Shown: positions 23,999-33,780 of the stretch, piece after piece
How positions within the stretch are numbered: the stretch's first letter is position 1
Layout of the letters: every line of letters starts with the position of its first letter
NCBI GenBank assembly: GCA_903813345.2
Contig: CAIIXF020000027.1
Span: 1-48,000, forward strand
Reading direction: 5' to 3'
From: Owenia fusiformis
Lineage: Eukaryota > Annelida > Polychaeta > Sabellida > Oweniidae
Length of the DNA stretch: 48,000 bases
Translations under genes and position numbers: made by a program
Notes under the pieces: model-generated
Database searches by the model: none
What the model was told of the DNA's origin: nothing
What the model saw: only the letters and a program-made list of their open reading frames with translations

Positions 23999-25067
23999 TT
24001 CCACGCAAGATTTCTCCGCACACACCGACATGTCAGCTAATTAGCATATACCATCAACCTTGACATGTTCCTGGGCTACAGGGAAATGCCTTCATTTTTT
24101 TAATTAGCCCCTCCCTAATTAGCCAAGGTCAAATCGCAAATTTTTACATTTTTGCACGTACAAGGAGTAACCATTTTTATTTTTTACCCAAAATTTGCAT
24201 ATGCCATCCCTCACAATTGCCATTTCACATATATTCCGGGTTTTAAAATTGGGTGCCCCAAATTTGAAAAATGGGGCACCCCAGTGGGGCAAAATTTGAA
24301 AACTGTGTATCCGATCCCAATTCTGAGCAGATATAAAGAATAGAAGCCCCTGATTCCAAATATGCTTTCGGTTTTGGAATCCGACCTCTGAGTGACCTTG
24401 AAAAGGTCAACAAGTTCAAAAATCAAAATCGCTCAAATTGATTCCAAATTGGTACCATTGTATTACACTGTACTCGGATAGAGTAAATTAGGTCACCATT
24501 TTGACCTTGACCTTTGACATTGACCTTCAAATGACCTCAAAGTTGAAAACTAGGATTTTCATTCCAATTCTTTGCAAGTATGAAGTATGGATGTCCCTGA
24601 TTCTAAATATGCTTGTGGTTTTGGAATTTCACCTCCGGGTGACCTTGAAAAGGTCAAAAAGGTTAAATTGCTAAAATTGCTCAAATTGATTCGAAATTGG
24701 TACCATTGTATTACACTGTACTAAACTAGAGTAAATTAGGTCAACATTTTGACCTTGACCTTTGACCTTCACCGTAAAATGACGTAAAACTTATTTCTTG
24801 TTTTACCTGTTCAAGGAGCCACTGTAGTTATTTTTTGCATGCCTTACTCTTCCCATTTAACATATCTCTAGGGTTTATAATTTGGGTGATTTTCATTCCA
24901 ATTCTTTGCAAGTATGAAGTATGGATGTCCCTGATTCTAAATATGCTTGTGGTTTTGGAATTCGACCTCTGTGTGACCTTGAAAAAGGTCAATTGTGCAC
25001 CGAATTTGCTGCTGCGGCGAGGAACGGCATTCTACGAAATCGCCCCCGTGGCGATTTTAAATGTCTA
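23999..25067 (+). mobile_element. Family B copy B2, 5' hairpin module missing and internally deleted
   Basis: The body begins TTCCACGCAAGATTTCTCC straight after (ATT)n and is near-identical to B1 for about 890 bp. It then switches near 24887 to a duplicate of its own internal ATTCCAATTCTTTGCAAG segment and rejoins the B1 3' part. The 3' end matches B1: CGGCATTCT, AAATCGCC/GGCGATTT hairpin, CTAG at 25064-25067. There is no AGAATGCCG hairpin upstream. The perfect one-base-spaced AGGTCA repeat (minus strand) is at 24756-24768. Confidence 0.68.
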
Positions 25068-25077
25068 GTTATTATTA

Positions 25078-25634
25078 TTATTTTTCTTAGCAAGATATCT
25101 CAATAACTAGAAGACTTAGGGTAAATCTAATTACATAGTCCGTTAGGGTATGTGACCTAGTTTCTGGGAAGTTAGGTCAAATTTTTATCTAGGTCAAAGT
25201 TCAAATTCTAGGTCAATTTTTTTAATTTCACAAATTTTCAATTTTCTTTTTTATCTTTCAATATTTCTTGCTATAAATATTTTTCTAGGTTTCTCTAAGT
25301 GTTTCAAACATTTTGCTAAATATATGTCTTGATAAAAAATGATCAGTTTTGAGAAATTTGACTTTAAAAAAATGTTGAATTTTAAAATGTTCCAAATCTA
25401 TCAGAATTGGTATTAATTGAATAGGAAGTTTCCTCAAGATTTCGAATCTGAAAACAAAATTGAGATCCGACTTCCGGTTTAGAAGTTATGGGCTTTTGAA
25501 ATCTCAAAAAAATCCCACCGCTGCCACCAAATTGTAACAATCTCTTTCATTAATATCAGATCTCAAAATGGTTTTGAGATAAACAATCTAAATCTGGAGT
25601 CTTGAATTGAACTTGTTCAATTTCTCCAATCTAG
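25078..25634 (+). mobile_element. Family A copy A14, short and diverged, array end
   Basis: Starts near TTTTTCTTAGCAAGATATC and keeps one degenerate core with ACTTCCGGTTTAGAAGT. It lacks the CCATCC satellite and 19-bp repeats and ends ATCTGGAGTCT, AATTGAAC with loop TT and GTTCAATT, then CTAG (25631-25634). The AGGTCA repeat is degenerate (second half-site AGTTCA). It is the last copy of the array and probably the oldest. Confidence 0.62.
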
Positions 25635-26435
25635 TTTTATTATGTTATTAGAATAAGAGTTATTTTATTTTTGTACTTTTAAGTTTTGTATTTTAAGTTG
25701 TTTTTTTAAGTTTGTATATTATGTTGGTGATTACTTTCATAAACAAATAAATAAATCAATTTACCAGAGAATCATTTCTGTAAAAAATGAATAGGTGTGA
25801 ACAACTTGATGTTTGCTTACGTACTCATATCAAACAATATTCTTATTATACATAAATTGACATTCCGAAATAATGAAATTTCTTTTTTGAAGAAAATTCA
25901 ATAAGTTTTACATCCAAGTCTGAAGCAAGAAAATATATATTCGTACATTTTTAAATTACGTTCGTATTTGATATAAAGGGAAGTAGACGATTCAAATTCA
26001 CTCTATTTGGTTACAAAAGAAAGATACAAAATTTCAAATTACTTTACCTGTAAAAAATGAATAGGTGTGAACACCTTGATGTTTGCTTACGTACTGACGA
26101 TAAAAAGAAAACCCGCCAAAGGAAGAAAATTTTGGCGGGAATTGATTTGATTGGCTGTTATAGAATTAAGCCATTTTAACCTTGGGTAAAAATAGCCACA
26201 ATTCATTCCACAACCTCACAAAGTACTTTCTACTTGAGAGACAATAAATTACCACATGAAAATGACACAATTATTATTTTATTTTTAAATTCTTTATTAT
26301 TAGACATTTCATGATTTATTTATTTGTTTATGAAAGTAATCACCAACATAATATACAAACTTAAAATAACAACTTAAAATACAAAACTTAAAAGTACAAA
26401 AATAAAATAACTCTTATTCTAATAACATAATAAAA
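25635..26435. mobile_element. Inverted-repeat element with 124-bp arms
   Basis: The left arm (25635-25758) reappears in inverted form at 26312-26435 with only scattered differences; the outer end is TTTTATTATGTTATTAG. Between the arms, a 48-bp segment is repeated directly at 25778-25825 and 26048-26095 with one visible mismatch. No ORF over 60 codons lies inside. The left arm begins exactly at the CTAG of A14. I see no clear target duplication, so the class is unknown. Confidence 0.7.
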
Positions 26436-26714
26436 TAAAATAAAAATTTGGCGCTAGCTGTGATGCTCGTACACAATAGGTTACTGATGTTGAATAATTG
26501 TGAAACTGAAATACCCTGCAGGGACATATTCCCTTAGCATGGAAAAGTAAAAGGTGTGAAACACCCATATCCTATGGTGTACGAGCTTCAATTTAACCGC
26601 CAAGTCAAGAACACATACATGTATTGCATAATAAAATAAGCCTATGCTAAATGTTAAAATTCTTTTAACATACGTTGACTCACAGAAATTTTAGTTTCTA
26701 ATGAAAAGTCTAAG

Positions 26715-27782
26715 TACGAGGGTTGTCCCAGAAGAAATGCACTATATGCTCTAACTTTCTTTAATATTCATCAATTTAGCTGAAATTTTGTGTATATAAC
26801 AATTGAAGTTTTATCTCTTATATCCTGAAGTTTCAGCATCCAACATTAATATTAAGTCTTAATATGGTTGCTATAACAACATGGGGGTAGGGGTGGGCGG
26901 GGCAGGTACTAATTTTTATAATTATGAAAAGATCTAAAGTGTTATTTCATTAATATTTCTTTCCTTTAAATGGTCAAAATGTTTGGGAAATTGTTAAATT
27001 TATTCAGCATGATGTTAACCAAGTACGAATAATGACATTTAGCACTGTGATGCCATAATACCACATTTCAATAGTCACGAATTCAAATACAGTCACAGTC
27101 AAGAAATTGCAAAAATAGCTGCAATTCTCTCCTGATAACAGAAGGCCTTGCGTTTGGTGGCCTAATTTCATACTTCATTTGGACTCACAGCCACGTAAAA
27201 CAATACTACTATGAAGAAAGTATATGAGGAGTATATACCAGATAGAACTACAATCATGGGGTGGCAGAAGAGATTTAAAAGAGACGATTTGACCCTGTAT
27301 GACAACTCCAAACATGGGAGGCAAAAACTCCACAAGTCACAGTGGAAGAAATTGCCGAGAGTGTTTGACCTGACAGGCATCAAAAGTACATAACACACAA
27401 AGGGCAATATTTTGAGAAAATGTGAAATGCGACACTGCAATATACATCCATTAAATCTAGGATGCGCTCATAGTAATTTAGTATCTTAAAATGTATTTTT
27501 GAGCATACGTCTTATAGCTACACCAAATGGTATATGTTGATTAATTATTTCATATTTTCAATTTTTTATTCCTTTTGTCGTGACTGTATAACCTGCCCCG
27601 CCCTACCCAAACTCACCAACTTGATTTTATTATAACATCAATATAGTTTTATCAGTCAACATGAAATTTTTTAGAATAATCAAAATGTCTCTAAGGAACA
27701 TTTACTGAAAATTTCATGGAAAAATATCAATTATTGATAAAGTTAGAGCATATAGTGCATTACTTCTGGGACAACCCTCGTA
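26715..27782 (+). mobile_element. Mariner-like element with TA target duplication
   Basis: Terminal inverted repeats begin CGAGGGTTGTCCCAGAAG on the left (26717) and match the right end (27780) over about 42 bp with one mismatch. Weaker subterminal similarity extends inward, including GGGCGGGGCAGGT against ACCTGCCCCGCCC. Both ends are flanked by TA, the known Tc1/mariner target duplication. At about 1.07 kb it is near the size of a mariner but keeps no intact transposase. Confidence 0.85.
27211..27393 (+). pseudogene. Mariner transposase N-terminal HTH remnant
   Basis: A 60-codon open frame inside the mariner-like element. It contains TTIMGWQKRFKRDDLTLYD then NSKHGRQ, which resembles the second helix-turn-helix and the W-F-x-R-F ... 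D-x-x-R-x-G-R-P stretch of mariner transposases. The catalytic DD34D domain is absent: the frame stops at 27393 and about 390 bp remain before the right end. The assignment is by pattern, supported by the terminal repeats. Confidence 0.5.
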
Positions 27783-28012
27783 TTGTAAATAAGCATCTGA
27801 CTTCCAATCGCCATGATTCTGTATCAATTCCCCTGGTATATTGGCTCTAAATGCCCATGTTGCCCCTCCCCTCCTACAACTATGCCCACTATATAACCTT
27901 GGATTATATCCTAAACAAAGGAGTTTTTCTCTATGTTTTTCTGTGAAAGAAGTAGTCGTGTAAGTTGTGAGCTTATTATTTCTACTGGGTAAAAGAAAGG
28001 CAGGATCATTAT

Positions 28013-29246
28013 CCCATCGAACGAAGTTCGGAGGGATATAGGGAACGCCTCCGTCCGTCCGTCCGTCCGTACGTACGTCCGTCCGTACATCCGTCTGTCC
28101 GTCCATCTGGGCAATAACTCAAATACCGTTGGCCCGATTTTATTCATATTTTGTACACATATACCCTATGGGAGTAGAAGTTCTGCTCGAAAGCAGATTT
28201 TTAAAATGGCCGCTCATTTAAAAATGGCGGCCATTTTAGTGCCGATTTTAAAGTAATTTAGGTGCAATATGTAAAACTATAATAGCAATATGTTTTAAAT
28301 GTAAAAAAATTAAATAGGACATTAATAAAGCTAGAAATGTAGATTTAATAGAAGCACATGGCAGCCATTTTGAAAAATGGCGGCCTTTACTCATTATTTT
28401 TCGAAAAGTAGTGGAGCGATTTTGTTCATATTTGGTATGTGAATACTATAAGCATGGCACACTGTCTAATGACACATTTGGTAGAAGGTGGCCATTTTGA
28501 AAAATGGCCGCCATTTTAACGTATTTTACTATAACTCGAAAAGTGCTGGAGCGATTTTGTTCATATTTGGTATGTGAATACTATAAGCATGGCACACTGT
28601 CTAATGACACTATTGGTAGAAGGTGGCCATTTTGAAAAATGGCCGCCGTTTTTAACGTATTTTACTATAATTCGGAAAGTAGTGGAGCAAATTTGTTCAT
28701 ATTTGGTATGTGAATACTATAAGCGTGGCACACAGCCTAATGACACCTTTGGTAGAAGGCGGCCATTTTGAAAAATGGCCGCCATTTTACAATTTTTATT
28801 ATAACTCGAAAAGTAGTGGAGCGATTTTGTTCATATTTGATATGTGAATACTATAAGCATGGCACACTGTCTAATGACACTATATTGGTAGAAGGCGGTC
28901 ATTTTGAAAAATGGCCACCATTTTAACGTATTTAACTATAACTCGAAAAGTAGTGGAGCGATTTTGTTCATATTTGGTATGTGAATACTATAAGCATGGC
29001 ACACTGTCTAATGACACTTTTGGTAGAAGGTGGCCATTTTGAAAAATGGCCGCCATTTTAACGTATTTTACTATAACTCGAAAAGTACTGGAGCGATTTT
29101 GTTCATATTTGGTATGTGAATACTATAAGCATGGCACACTGTCTAATGACACTGTCTAATGGTAGAAGGTGGCCATTTTGAAAAATGGCTACCATTTTTG
29201 CTATATACTTTGTTTGTAAATATTCCAGCCATGGCTGTTCGATGGG
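28013..29246. mobile_element. Composite satellite element with CCCATCGAAC termini
   Basis: Ends are inverted: CCCATCGAAC at 28013-28022 and GTTCGATGGG at 29237-29246. Inside the left end is a (GTCC)n/(GTAC)n tract (about 28050-28110), then about six copies of a 135-bp tandem repeat (about 28380-29200). Each repeat holds GGCCATTTTGAAAAATGGCC and ATTTGGTATGTGAATAC. Anchors lie at 28431, 28566, 28702, 28836, 28973 and 29108. Its left end truncates the tyrosine-recombinase pseudogene. There is no coding capacity and the target duplication is unclear (perhaps AT). Confidence 0.65.
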
Positions 29247-29371
29247 ATTCGCTACGCTTTGGCGTTGCCGTTGTTCTGGTTATAGTTTGTAGTCAAAGGC
29301 CCTTAATGATATACTGATCAAGCTAAATACTTAGCCATTATGTCCCTATCATTGAATATATGCCTGAGGTC

Positions 29372-29578
29372 TGACGTCAATATAGCCCGAGCTTGCGAGG
29401 TTGTTTTACATACCTAATTGTTGTATTACATACCTAAAGTACATTTTACATTACATTTCATGAATATAATATGTAGAAATGCGTGAAAAAAGACAAAAGT
29501 TCTTTGTTTTCATGTTATATCAATGACGTCACATGTCTGTGTGCGATTGGAATATGTAAGAAATGAAACGTGACGTCA
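29372..29578. promoter_or_regulatory. Three full CRE palindromes TGACGTCA
   Basis: TGACGTCA occurs at 29372-29379, 29524-29531 and 29571-29578, just upstream of the first recognisable piggyBac exon. TGACGTCA is the known CREB/ATF consensus. Whether the sites act on any transcript here is unknown. Confidence 0.35.
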
Positions 29579-29680
29579 TACGATTGTCATGGTAAAAAGT
29601 TTGGCGGCTATACAGGAATATATAGCCGTCCTTCAGCTCCATTGACTTCCATACAAATGCTTCGCTAGGTATGTAATACT
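29421..29680. mobile_element. Possible small inverted-repeat element
   Basis: TATTACATACCTAA on the left (about 29424) is inverted at the right as CTAGGTATGTAATA (about 29665). A second ACATACCTA lies just outside the left end. It contains two of the three CRE palindromes and no ORF. Termini are short and no target duplication is obvious. Confidence 0.35.
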
Positions 29681-29713
29681 TTCTGATATAAACTGAGATC
29701 TTCATATTTTCAG

Positions 29714-29824
29714 GCAACATGAGTATGTCAGGGAGGACAAAAAGATCTTTGTTCAGTGGCGTGACAATAAGACAGTGACAGTACTTTCAACACTAGGGAA
29801 TGCCTCTACTTCTGACTATGTGAG
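29714..29824 (+). CDS. piggyBac-like gene, exon a (partial gene)
   Basis: Acceptor TTTTCAG at 29707-29713 and donor GTAAGC at 29825. The first G completes a split codon; the frame then reads QHEYVREDKKIFVQW and continues WRDNKTVTVLST. This matches the strand of piggyBac transposases that precedes the GGVD motif. The last two bases AG join T of the next exon to give Ser. Confidence 0.75.
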
Positions 29825-30114
29825 GTAAGCCATTATATCCATCATGCAATATCACAAACTATATGTTGTGTACAAGCTCTGAAAAAAATTTGCATTTATT
29901 CTTTTAAGTATAGATGGCATCTATGCTATCCATGCTTGACTCACTTTGAAATGTGTTAGACACATGACAGTGACCATTGACGATGTAAATTAATGTATTA
30001 GGTGAATTGAATAGTTTCCTATAAACAATAAACAATAAACCAACCCATAGAATAGAGATTTATTAAAACTAAACTTGTAAACTAATTATTCTGATGTATT
30101 ATTTTTGCTTATAG

Positions 30115-30231
30115 TCGTACAGTGAAAGTCAATGGAGAGTGGCGCAGGCACATTGTCCGTCGGCCTGGTGTTGTCCGCATGTACAATGAAGGAATGGGTG
30201 GGGTCGACAAATCTGATCAGCTGATAGGATT
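30115..30231 (+). CDS. piggyBac-like gene, exon b with MGGVD motif
   Basis: Acceptor TTATAG at 30109-30114 and donor GTAAGT at 30232. The exon encodes EWRRHIVRRPGVV then RMYNEGMGGVDKSDQLIG. MGGVDxxDQ is the best conserved piggyBac motif and holds the third acidic catalytic residue. The exon ends with TT, which joins the G of the 36697 exon to form Leu. Confidence 0.85.
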
Positions 30232-31093
30232 GTAAGTATTTTTTTCTCATGTTTTATTCTTTAAGGTTACATGTTTAAAAGCACTTGTTATGTTCATGAT
30301 AATTTTTTGCTATTTATTAAAGAATATGTATCATGTTTAACATGTTTCAGCTGATACGCAGGCCAGCTGCGCGCTACACTAAATAAGAAAATTTAATTTT
30401 CAAATCACGCTTGAATTTCCCGGGGAATCGTTCAACGAGACTCCGCAAGATTTCTGGAGAGAGCTCTCTCTTTTGGAGGCATGACCCACCCCATACAAGG
30501 AACTAATGTCGTGCCATTTTAGTTTCAAAAACGAGTCTTTTCTCGACATTTTGGTGTATAGAACATTATTTTTCTTCAACGGGAAATAAGTTTTTAGAAG
30601 GCTCAAAGAAGGCTGGTACGTTTTGAGTGATAGATTTAGGGTAAGTCTGCAAAAGCGTATCACAACCGGGCCATTAAAGATTGGGGCTGAATGTTGACTT
30701 GATTTTCTTCAAAATAAATCGTATTTTTTGTAATTTAAAACAGAATTAATGTTCCCCCCGGTCAATGTAGCGATATTTAACAAATAATCGGAGGTAACCC
30801 AACTTCCGGTTTCAGGAATTATCGAATATTTCTAGGAAAAAGATGAAAAATAATGATGAATTCCATCATAATTTTTTTTTATTTGTGTTTATTTTAGGTG
30901 TAACACTGTCTTGGGGCGATTAATGTTGACTTATAGCTGGTTACTGATATCGACTACATTTTGAAGGTAATTTTTTGTAAAATCTCATTAGTAGTAATGT
31001 GTGCACCCAGTGTAGACTCTTTGAATTGCATCAAGCCTTACCTGTATCATGTCACAGTTATTCATTTTGGTCTGTTTGTGTCAGTGAGAGCAG
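30232..31093. other. Intron sequence without recognised feature
   Basis: This is the start of the 6.5-kb intron. A minus-strand open frame of 87 codons (30400-30663) has no motif I recognise. A motif AAAAGCGTATCAYARCCGGGCCAT (written as a consensus) near 30651 is shared with about 36168, hinting that both are relics of one dispersed repeat. Confidence 0.4.
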
Positions 31094-31292
31094 CAGGCCC
31101 GTAGCCAGAATTTTCCAAGGGGGGTTCACTTTTCCAAAAAATTCTAGGGGGGTTCACTTTGGCAAATTTGGCCAAAAATCACTCAAAAAATAGTCAGAAT
31201 GTTGAAAAACTGCATGATTTTGAAAGAAATTTTGGCCAGGGGGGGGGGTTCGCCCGAACCCCCCGAACCCCCCCCCCCTGGCTACGGGCCTG
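31094..31292. mobile_element. MITE with CAGGCCCGTAGCCAG termini
   Basis: The left end CAGGCCCGTAGCCAG (31094-31108) is perfectly inverted at the right end (31278-31292). A five-base direct repeat AGCAG flanks it (31089-31093 and 31293-31297). The interior has G-runs and C-runs around TTCGCCCGAACCC. It is non-coding. The superfamily is not determined; 5-bp duplication does not fit hAT (8) or mariner (TA). Confidence 0.7.
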
Positions 31293-31309
31293 AGCAGATT
31301 TGTGATAAT

Positions 31310-31880
31310 CATGACCATTGAGATTTGGACACTGGATTCCGGACGAATAGGATTTGGACGATTGGGTTTCGGACACATGGGATTCCATAGCTAGGCCCGG
31401 GGCGACATGTACAAAAGAGCCGGGAACTTGACTTGATTTTTTCATACATGTTCCTGGGCCTGTGGGATTGAATTCTGACAACTGAAATTCAGACAACTTT
31501 GAATCAGATCATTAGTGTATGGACCCATGTGATTCGGACCAATCAGATTCAGACCATTGCGATTCGAACCAATGTGGCAACCCTATTATAATCAGTTGCT
31601 GTACCATTTTTATTTTTTGCATGCAATTTAATTTCACCCAAATACCAATGGTGGTATAAAATTGCATTAATTCTGACAACTTAGAATTGAACCATTGGGA
31701 TATGGACCAATGGGATTTGAGCCAATCGGATTTGGACCATTGCGATTCAAACCTATATGGCAACCCCATTATAATCAGTTGCTCTACTCCCAGTATTTTT
31801 TTGCATGCAATTAGTTACACCCGACTCCCAATAATGGTAAAATCGCAAAAGATAATTGTGGCGATATTTGCCAAATAAAG
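31310..31880. repeat. Degenerate GATTTGGACCAATGG-type repeats with a duplicated block
   Basis: Words of the type GGATTTGGAC, CCAATGGGATT and CAGATTCAGACC recur through this stretch. A longer block (about 31510-31640) reappears at about 31700-31840, including CAACCCTATTATAATCAG against CAACCCCATTATAATCAG. Open frames on both strands follow from the repeat and resemble no known protein. Confidence 0.55.
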
Positions 31881-32467
31881 CCCCGGTGTAATATTTATAC
31901 ACTGTGTACTATACAATTTGATTACTGTACATTATTGAACTATTGCTTGTGCCATAGGCATTACTTTTAAAACTTCAGGGAGTCTAAGGGTTACTTAGGT
32001 TTAAAAATCTTGAAGATTCAAAGAATAGGCCAAGTCAAATTTTAGCTTTTGAAATTTGCAAAACTTATGTCAGTGAAATTGTGATTTCTCATAATTTGCA
32101 ACATTGAATTGCTTCAAACATACCGTATACCGGGAAAACAATATTGTTTTTTTCCAAAATAACTTACAACTAAGACCTGGGAGAAACAGGACTTTCCCTC
32201 AAATTGAATGGAAATTGGTGTTACACTGATTGATGTTAAGTACAGGGGTGTAGTCAGGATCCAAAAATAAGTGAGGCAAATCAAAAAAATTCACTTTCAT
32301 AAGACTTTAAAATATTCAGTTTCATTTTAAGGATCAAGTTGACTCAAGAGTCAATATCTATAGTGAATATACAATACATGTAATATGTGCCTGTACCAAC
32401 ATCAAATGATGCTTCCACTGATGGTTTATTTTACATGATGTTTCATAGATATAGTATTCATTTTCAG

Positions 32468-32585
32468 ATATGCTTTGACCAATGCTAGGATTCAAGCTGT
32501 GTTGCATTATGGAGCCCAAGATCCAGTTGCTGTGTACAGAGTGCTGAGGGGCTGCTTGTCTTTGAACATATATGCTGAGTGCAAG
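32468..32585 (+). other. Exon-like open segment, unrecognised
   Basis: The segment is bounded by TTTTCAG and GTAAAT. One frame is open for 39 codons (YALTNARIQAVLHYGAQ, then VAVYRVLRGC). Its entry phase would fit after piggyBac exon b, but its exit phase would put exon c out of frame at once. It is thus not part of the normal piggyBac reading frame and may be a spurious or alternative exon. A decayed copy lies at 33781-33891. Confidence 0.3.
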
Positions 32586-33271
32586 GTAAATATTCCATTA
32601 TCCTAGTATTTAAAATGTGAAGGTCGAAAGGTAGGTTTACAAATCTTTGTGATTCAGAGAATAGTGAAATTTAAACTAATGAAATCTGCAAAATTCATGG
32701 TAGTGAAATTTTGATTCCTCAAGATTCGCAGAATTGCATTGCGTCAAAATATACTGGGAGAATACTTTTGATCTTCTGAAATAACCTACCACTAATCTGG
32801 GAAAAACAGTGATACATAGTGATTTATGTAAAGTGCAGAGGTGTAGCCAGGATCCAAAAATAGTGAGAGAAATTGAGACAACAAGTTTTATGTATTCAGA
32901 GTTTCATTTCAAATACAATATCTAGTGCAGTGAATATAAAATACATGTTTAACTTGTGCCTGTACCAATGGCAAATGATGCTTCTACTTGGCTTTATTTT
33001 ACATGATTTTTCATTTGTATTGTATCCATTGAAGAGAGAAAAGTGAAAGTTAAATTTGTGAAATCTGGAAAGTGGCAGTGAAATTAAAATTTCCCAAAAT
33101 TTGCAAATTTGAATACTGTTTTTCTAAATAATGGTACAGGTCTTCCCCTGAAATTGAATAGGAATTAGTGATACATAGCGATTGATGTAAAGTGCATGGG
33201 TGTATCCAGGATCCAAAAATAAGTGAGGCAAAATGAAAAAAGCACTATTCATGGGCATTTCACATATCCCC

Positions 33272-33649
33272 TACCCTTTGCATTCGTTTGACTTCACTTC
33301 GTAAAAGAGAGCTTCGTCTTCACTCTTTCAAACTAAAATAAATCTGTGAACTCACCGCGCCAATCAGTGTTCGTCGGCCAAATTTGACCGACGTTCTATA
33401 TATGGTCATTCATTCTGACGTCATCGTTGAGCCCGGAATTGACCAATGACATGCGCATATTTAATTAGAACGCATTTGGCGTGTGTTTCTTCAAGCTCGC
33501 TGAATGGTGGAAGAAAGGTCAGCGCATAGGTCAGAAGTGATTTATTACTCAAACTGTCACCGGTACCCGTCGTGAGGGCGGGGCTACTAAACTGTAATAT
33601 GGTCTCTACTAGGCAGAGTGTAGTTTAACTAGACTCTGCACGCAGGGTA
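33272..33649. mobile_element. Small element with 9-bp target duplication
   Basis: CATATCCCC flanks it directly at 33263-33271 and 33650-33658, and the ends read TACCCT and AGGGTA. Removing it rejoins unit 3 to match units 1 and 2, which supports insertion. The interior is richer in GC than its surroundings and holds two CCAAT motifs, TATATATGG and TGACGTCA. A 9-bp duplication is known for Mutator-like elements, but the terminal repeat is only 6 bp, so the class is unsure. Confidence 0.6.
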
Positions 33650-33780
33650 CATATCCCCAGTTTCATTTTAGAGTCAAAATAAGTCAATGTCTAGTGAATT
33701 TGTGCACGTGATGATGCTTCTACTCCATGTACTATGCTTTATTTCACGTGGTGTTTCATAAGTATAGCGTTCATTTTCAG

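Larger units (their letters stand above)
1..25634 (+). repeat. Tandem array of Helitron/Helentron-like non-autonomous elements (families A and B)
   Basis: The first 25.6 kb consists of head-to-tail copies of two element families, all in one orientation and separated only by (TTA/ATT)n or (TTC)n tracts. Each copy ends in a short segment inverted relative to a 5' hairpin module, a perfect hairpin, 7 nt, then CTAG and TTATT or TTTTA. A 3' hairpin followed by CTAG and flanking T is the known 3' signature of Helitrons; a sub-terminal inverted repeat and T-rich targets are known for Helentrons and their non-autonomous HINE/DINE-1 relatives. No Rep/helicase coding is present, so the copies are non-autonomous. 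Short open frames here recur at repeat spacing with the same peptide and show no domain. The assignment to the Helitron order is inferred from termini only. Confidence 0.72.
26654..28012 (-). pseudogene. Tyrosine recombinase C-terminal fragment, split by mariner insertion
   Basis: The reverse strand from 28012 to 27783 encodes a phage-integrase-type C-terminal region. It has HSCRRGGATW (family H-x-x-R box), GDWKSDAYLQY (second histidine position replaced by W, then the region of the nucleophilic tyrosine) and an upstream PAFLLPSRNN strand. The frame breaks at the TA target of the mariner-like element. It resumes across the element at 26714 as LDFSLETKISVSQ and ends at a TAA (26654-26656). The N-terminal side is lost at 28013, where another repeat begins. 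Eukaryotic relatives of this domain are in DIRS/Ngaro retroelements and Cryptons; which one cannot be told from this piece. It is certainly non-functional as it stands. Confidence 0.8.

Noticed and set aside
24835-25106. Overlapping plus-strand frames at the end of B2
   Set aside because: They run through the terminal hairpin and CTAG of the element and differ in frame between B1 and B2.
25635-26435. LTR retroelement reading of the 124-bp repeats
   Set aside because: The arms are inverted, not direct, and no gag, pol or primer-binding site is seen.
30400-30663. 87-codon minus-strand frame as a gene
   Set aside because: It has no recognisable domain, lies in an intron and shares only a short non-coding motif with another site.
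31094-31496. Minus-strand frames rich in Gly/Pro (GGGFGGFGRTPPPG)
   Set aside because: They translate the G-run and C-run of the MITE and adjoining degenerate repeat.
31555-31580. GATTCGAACC resembling a tRNA T-arm on the reverse strand
   Set aside because: It is one of many GGATTTGGACC-type words; no acceptor, D-arm or anticodon arm is found around it.
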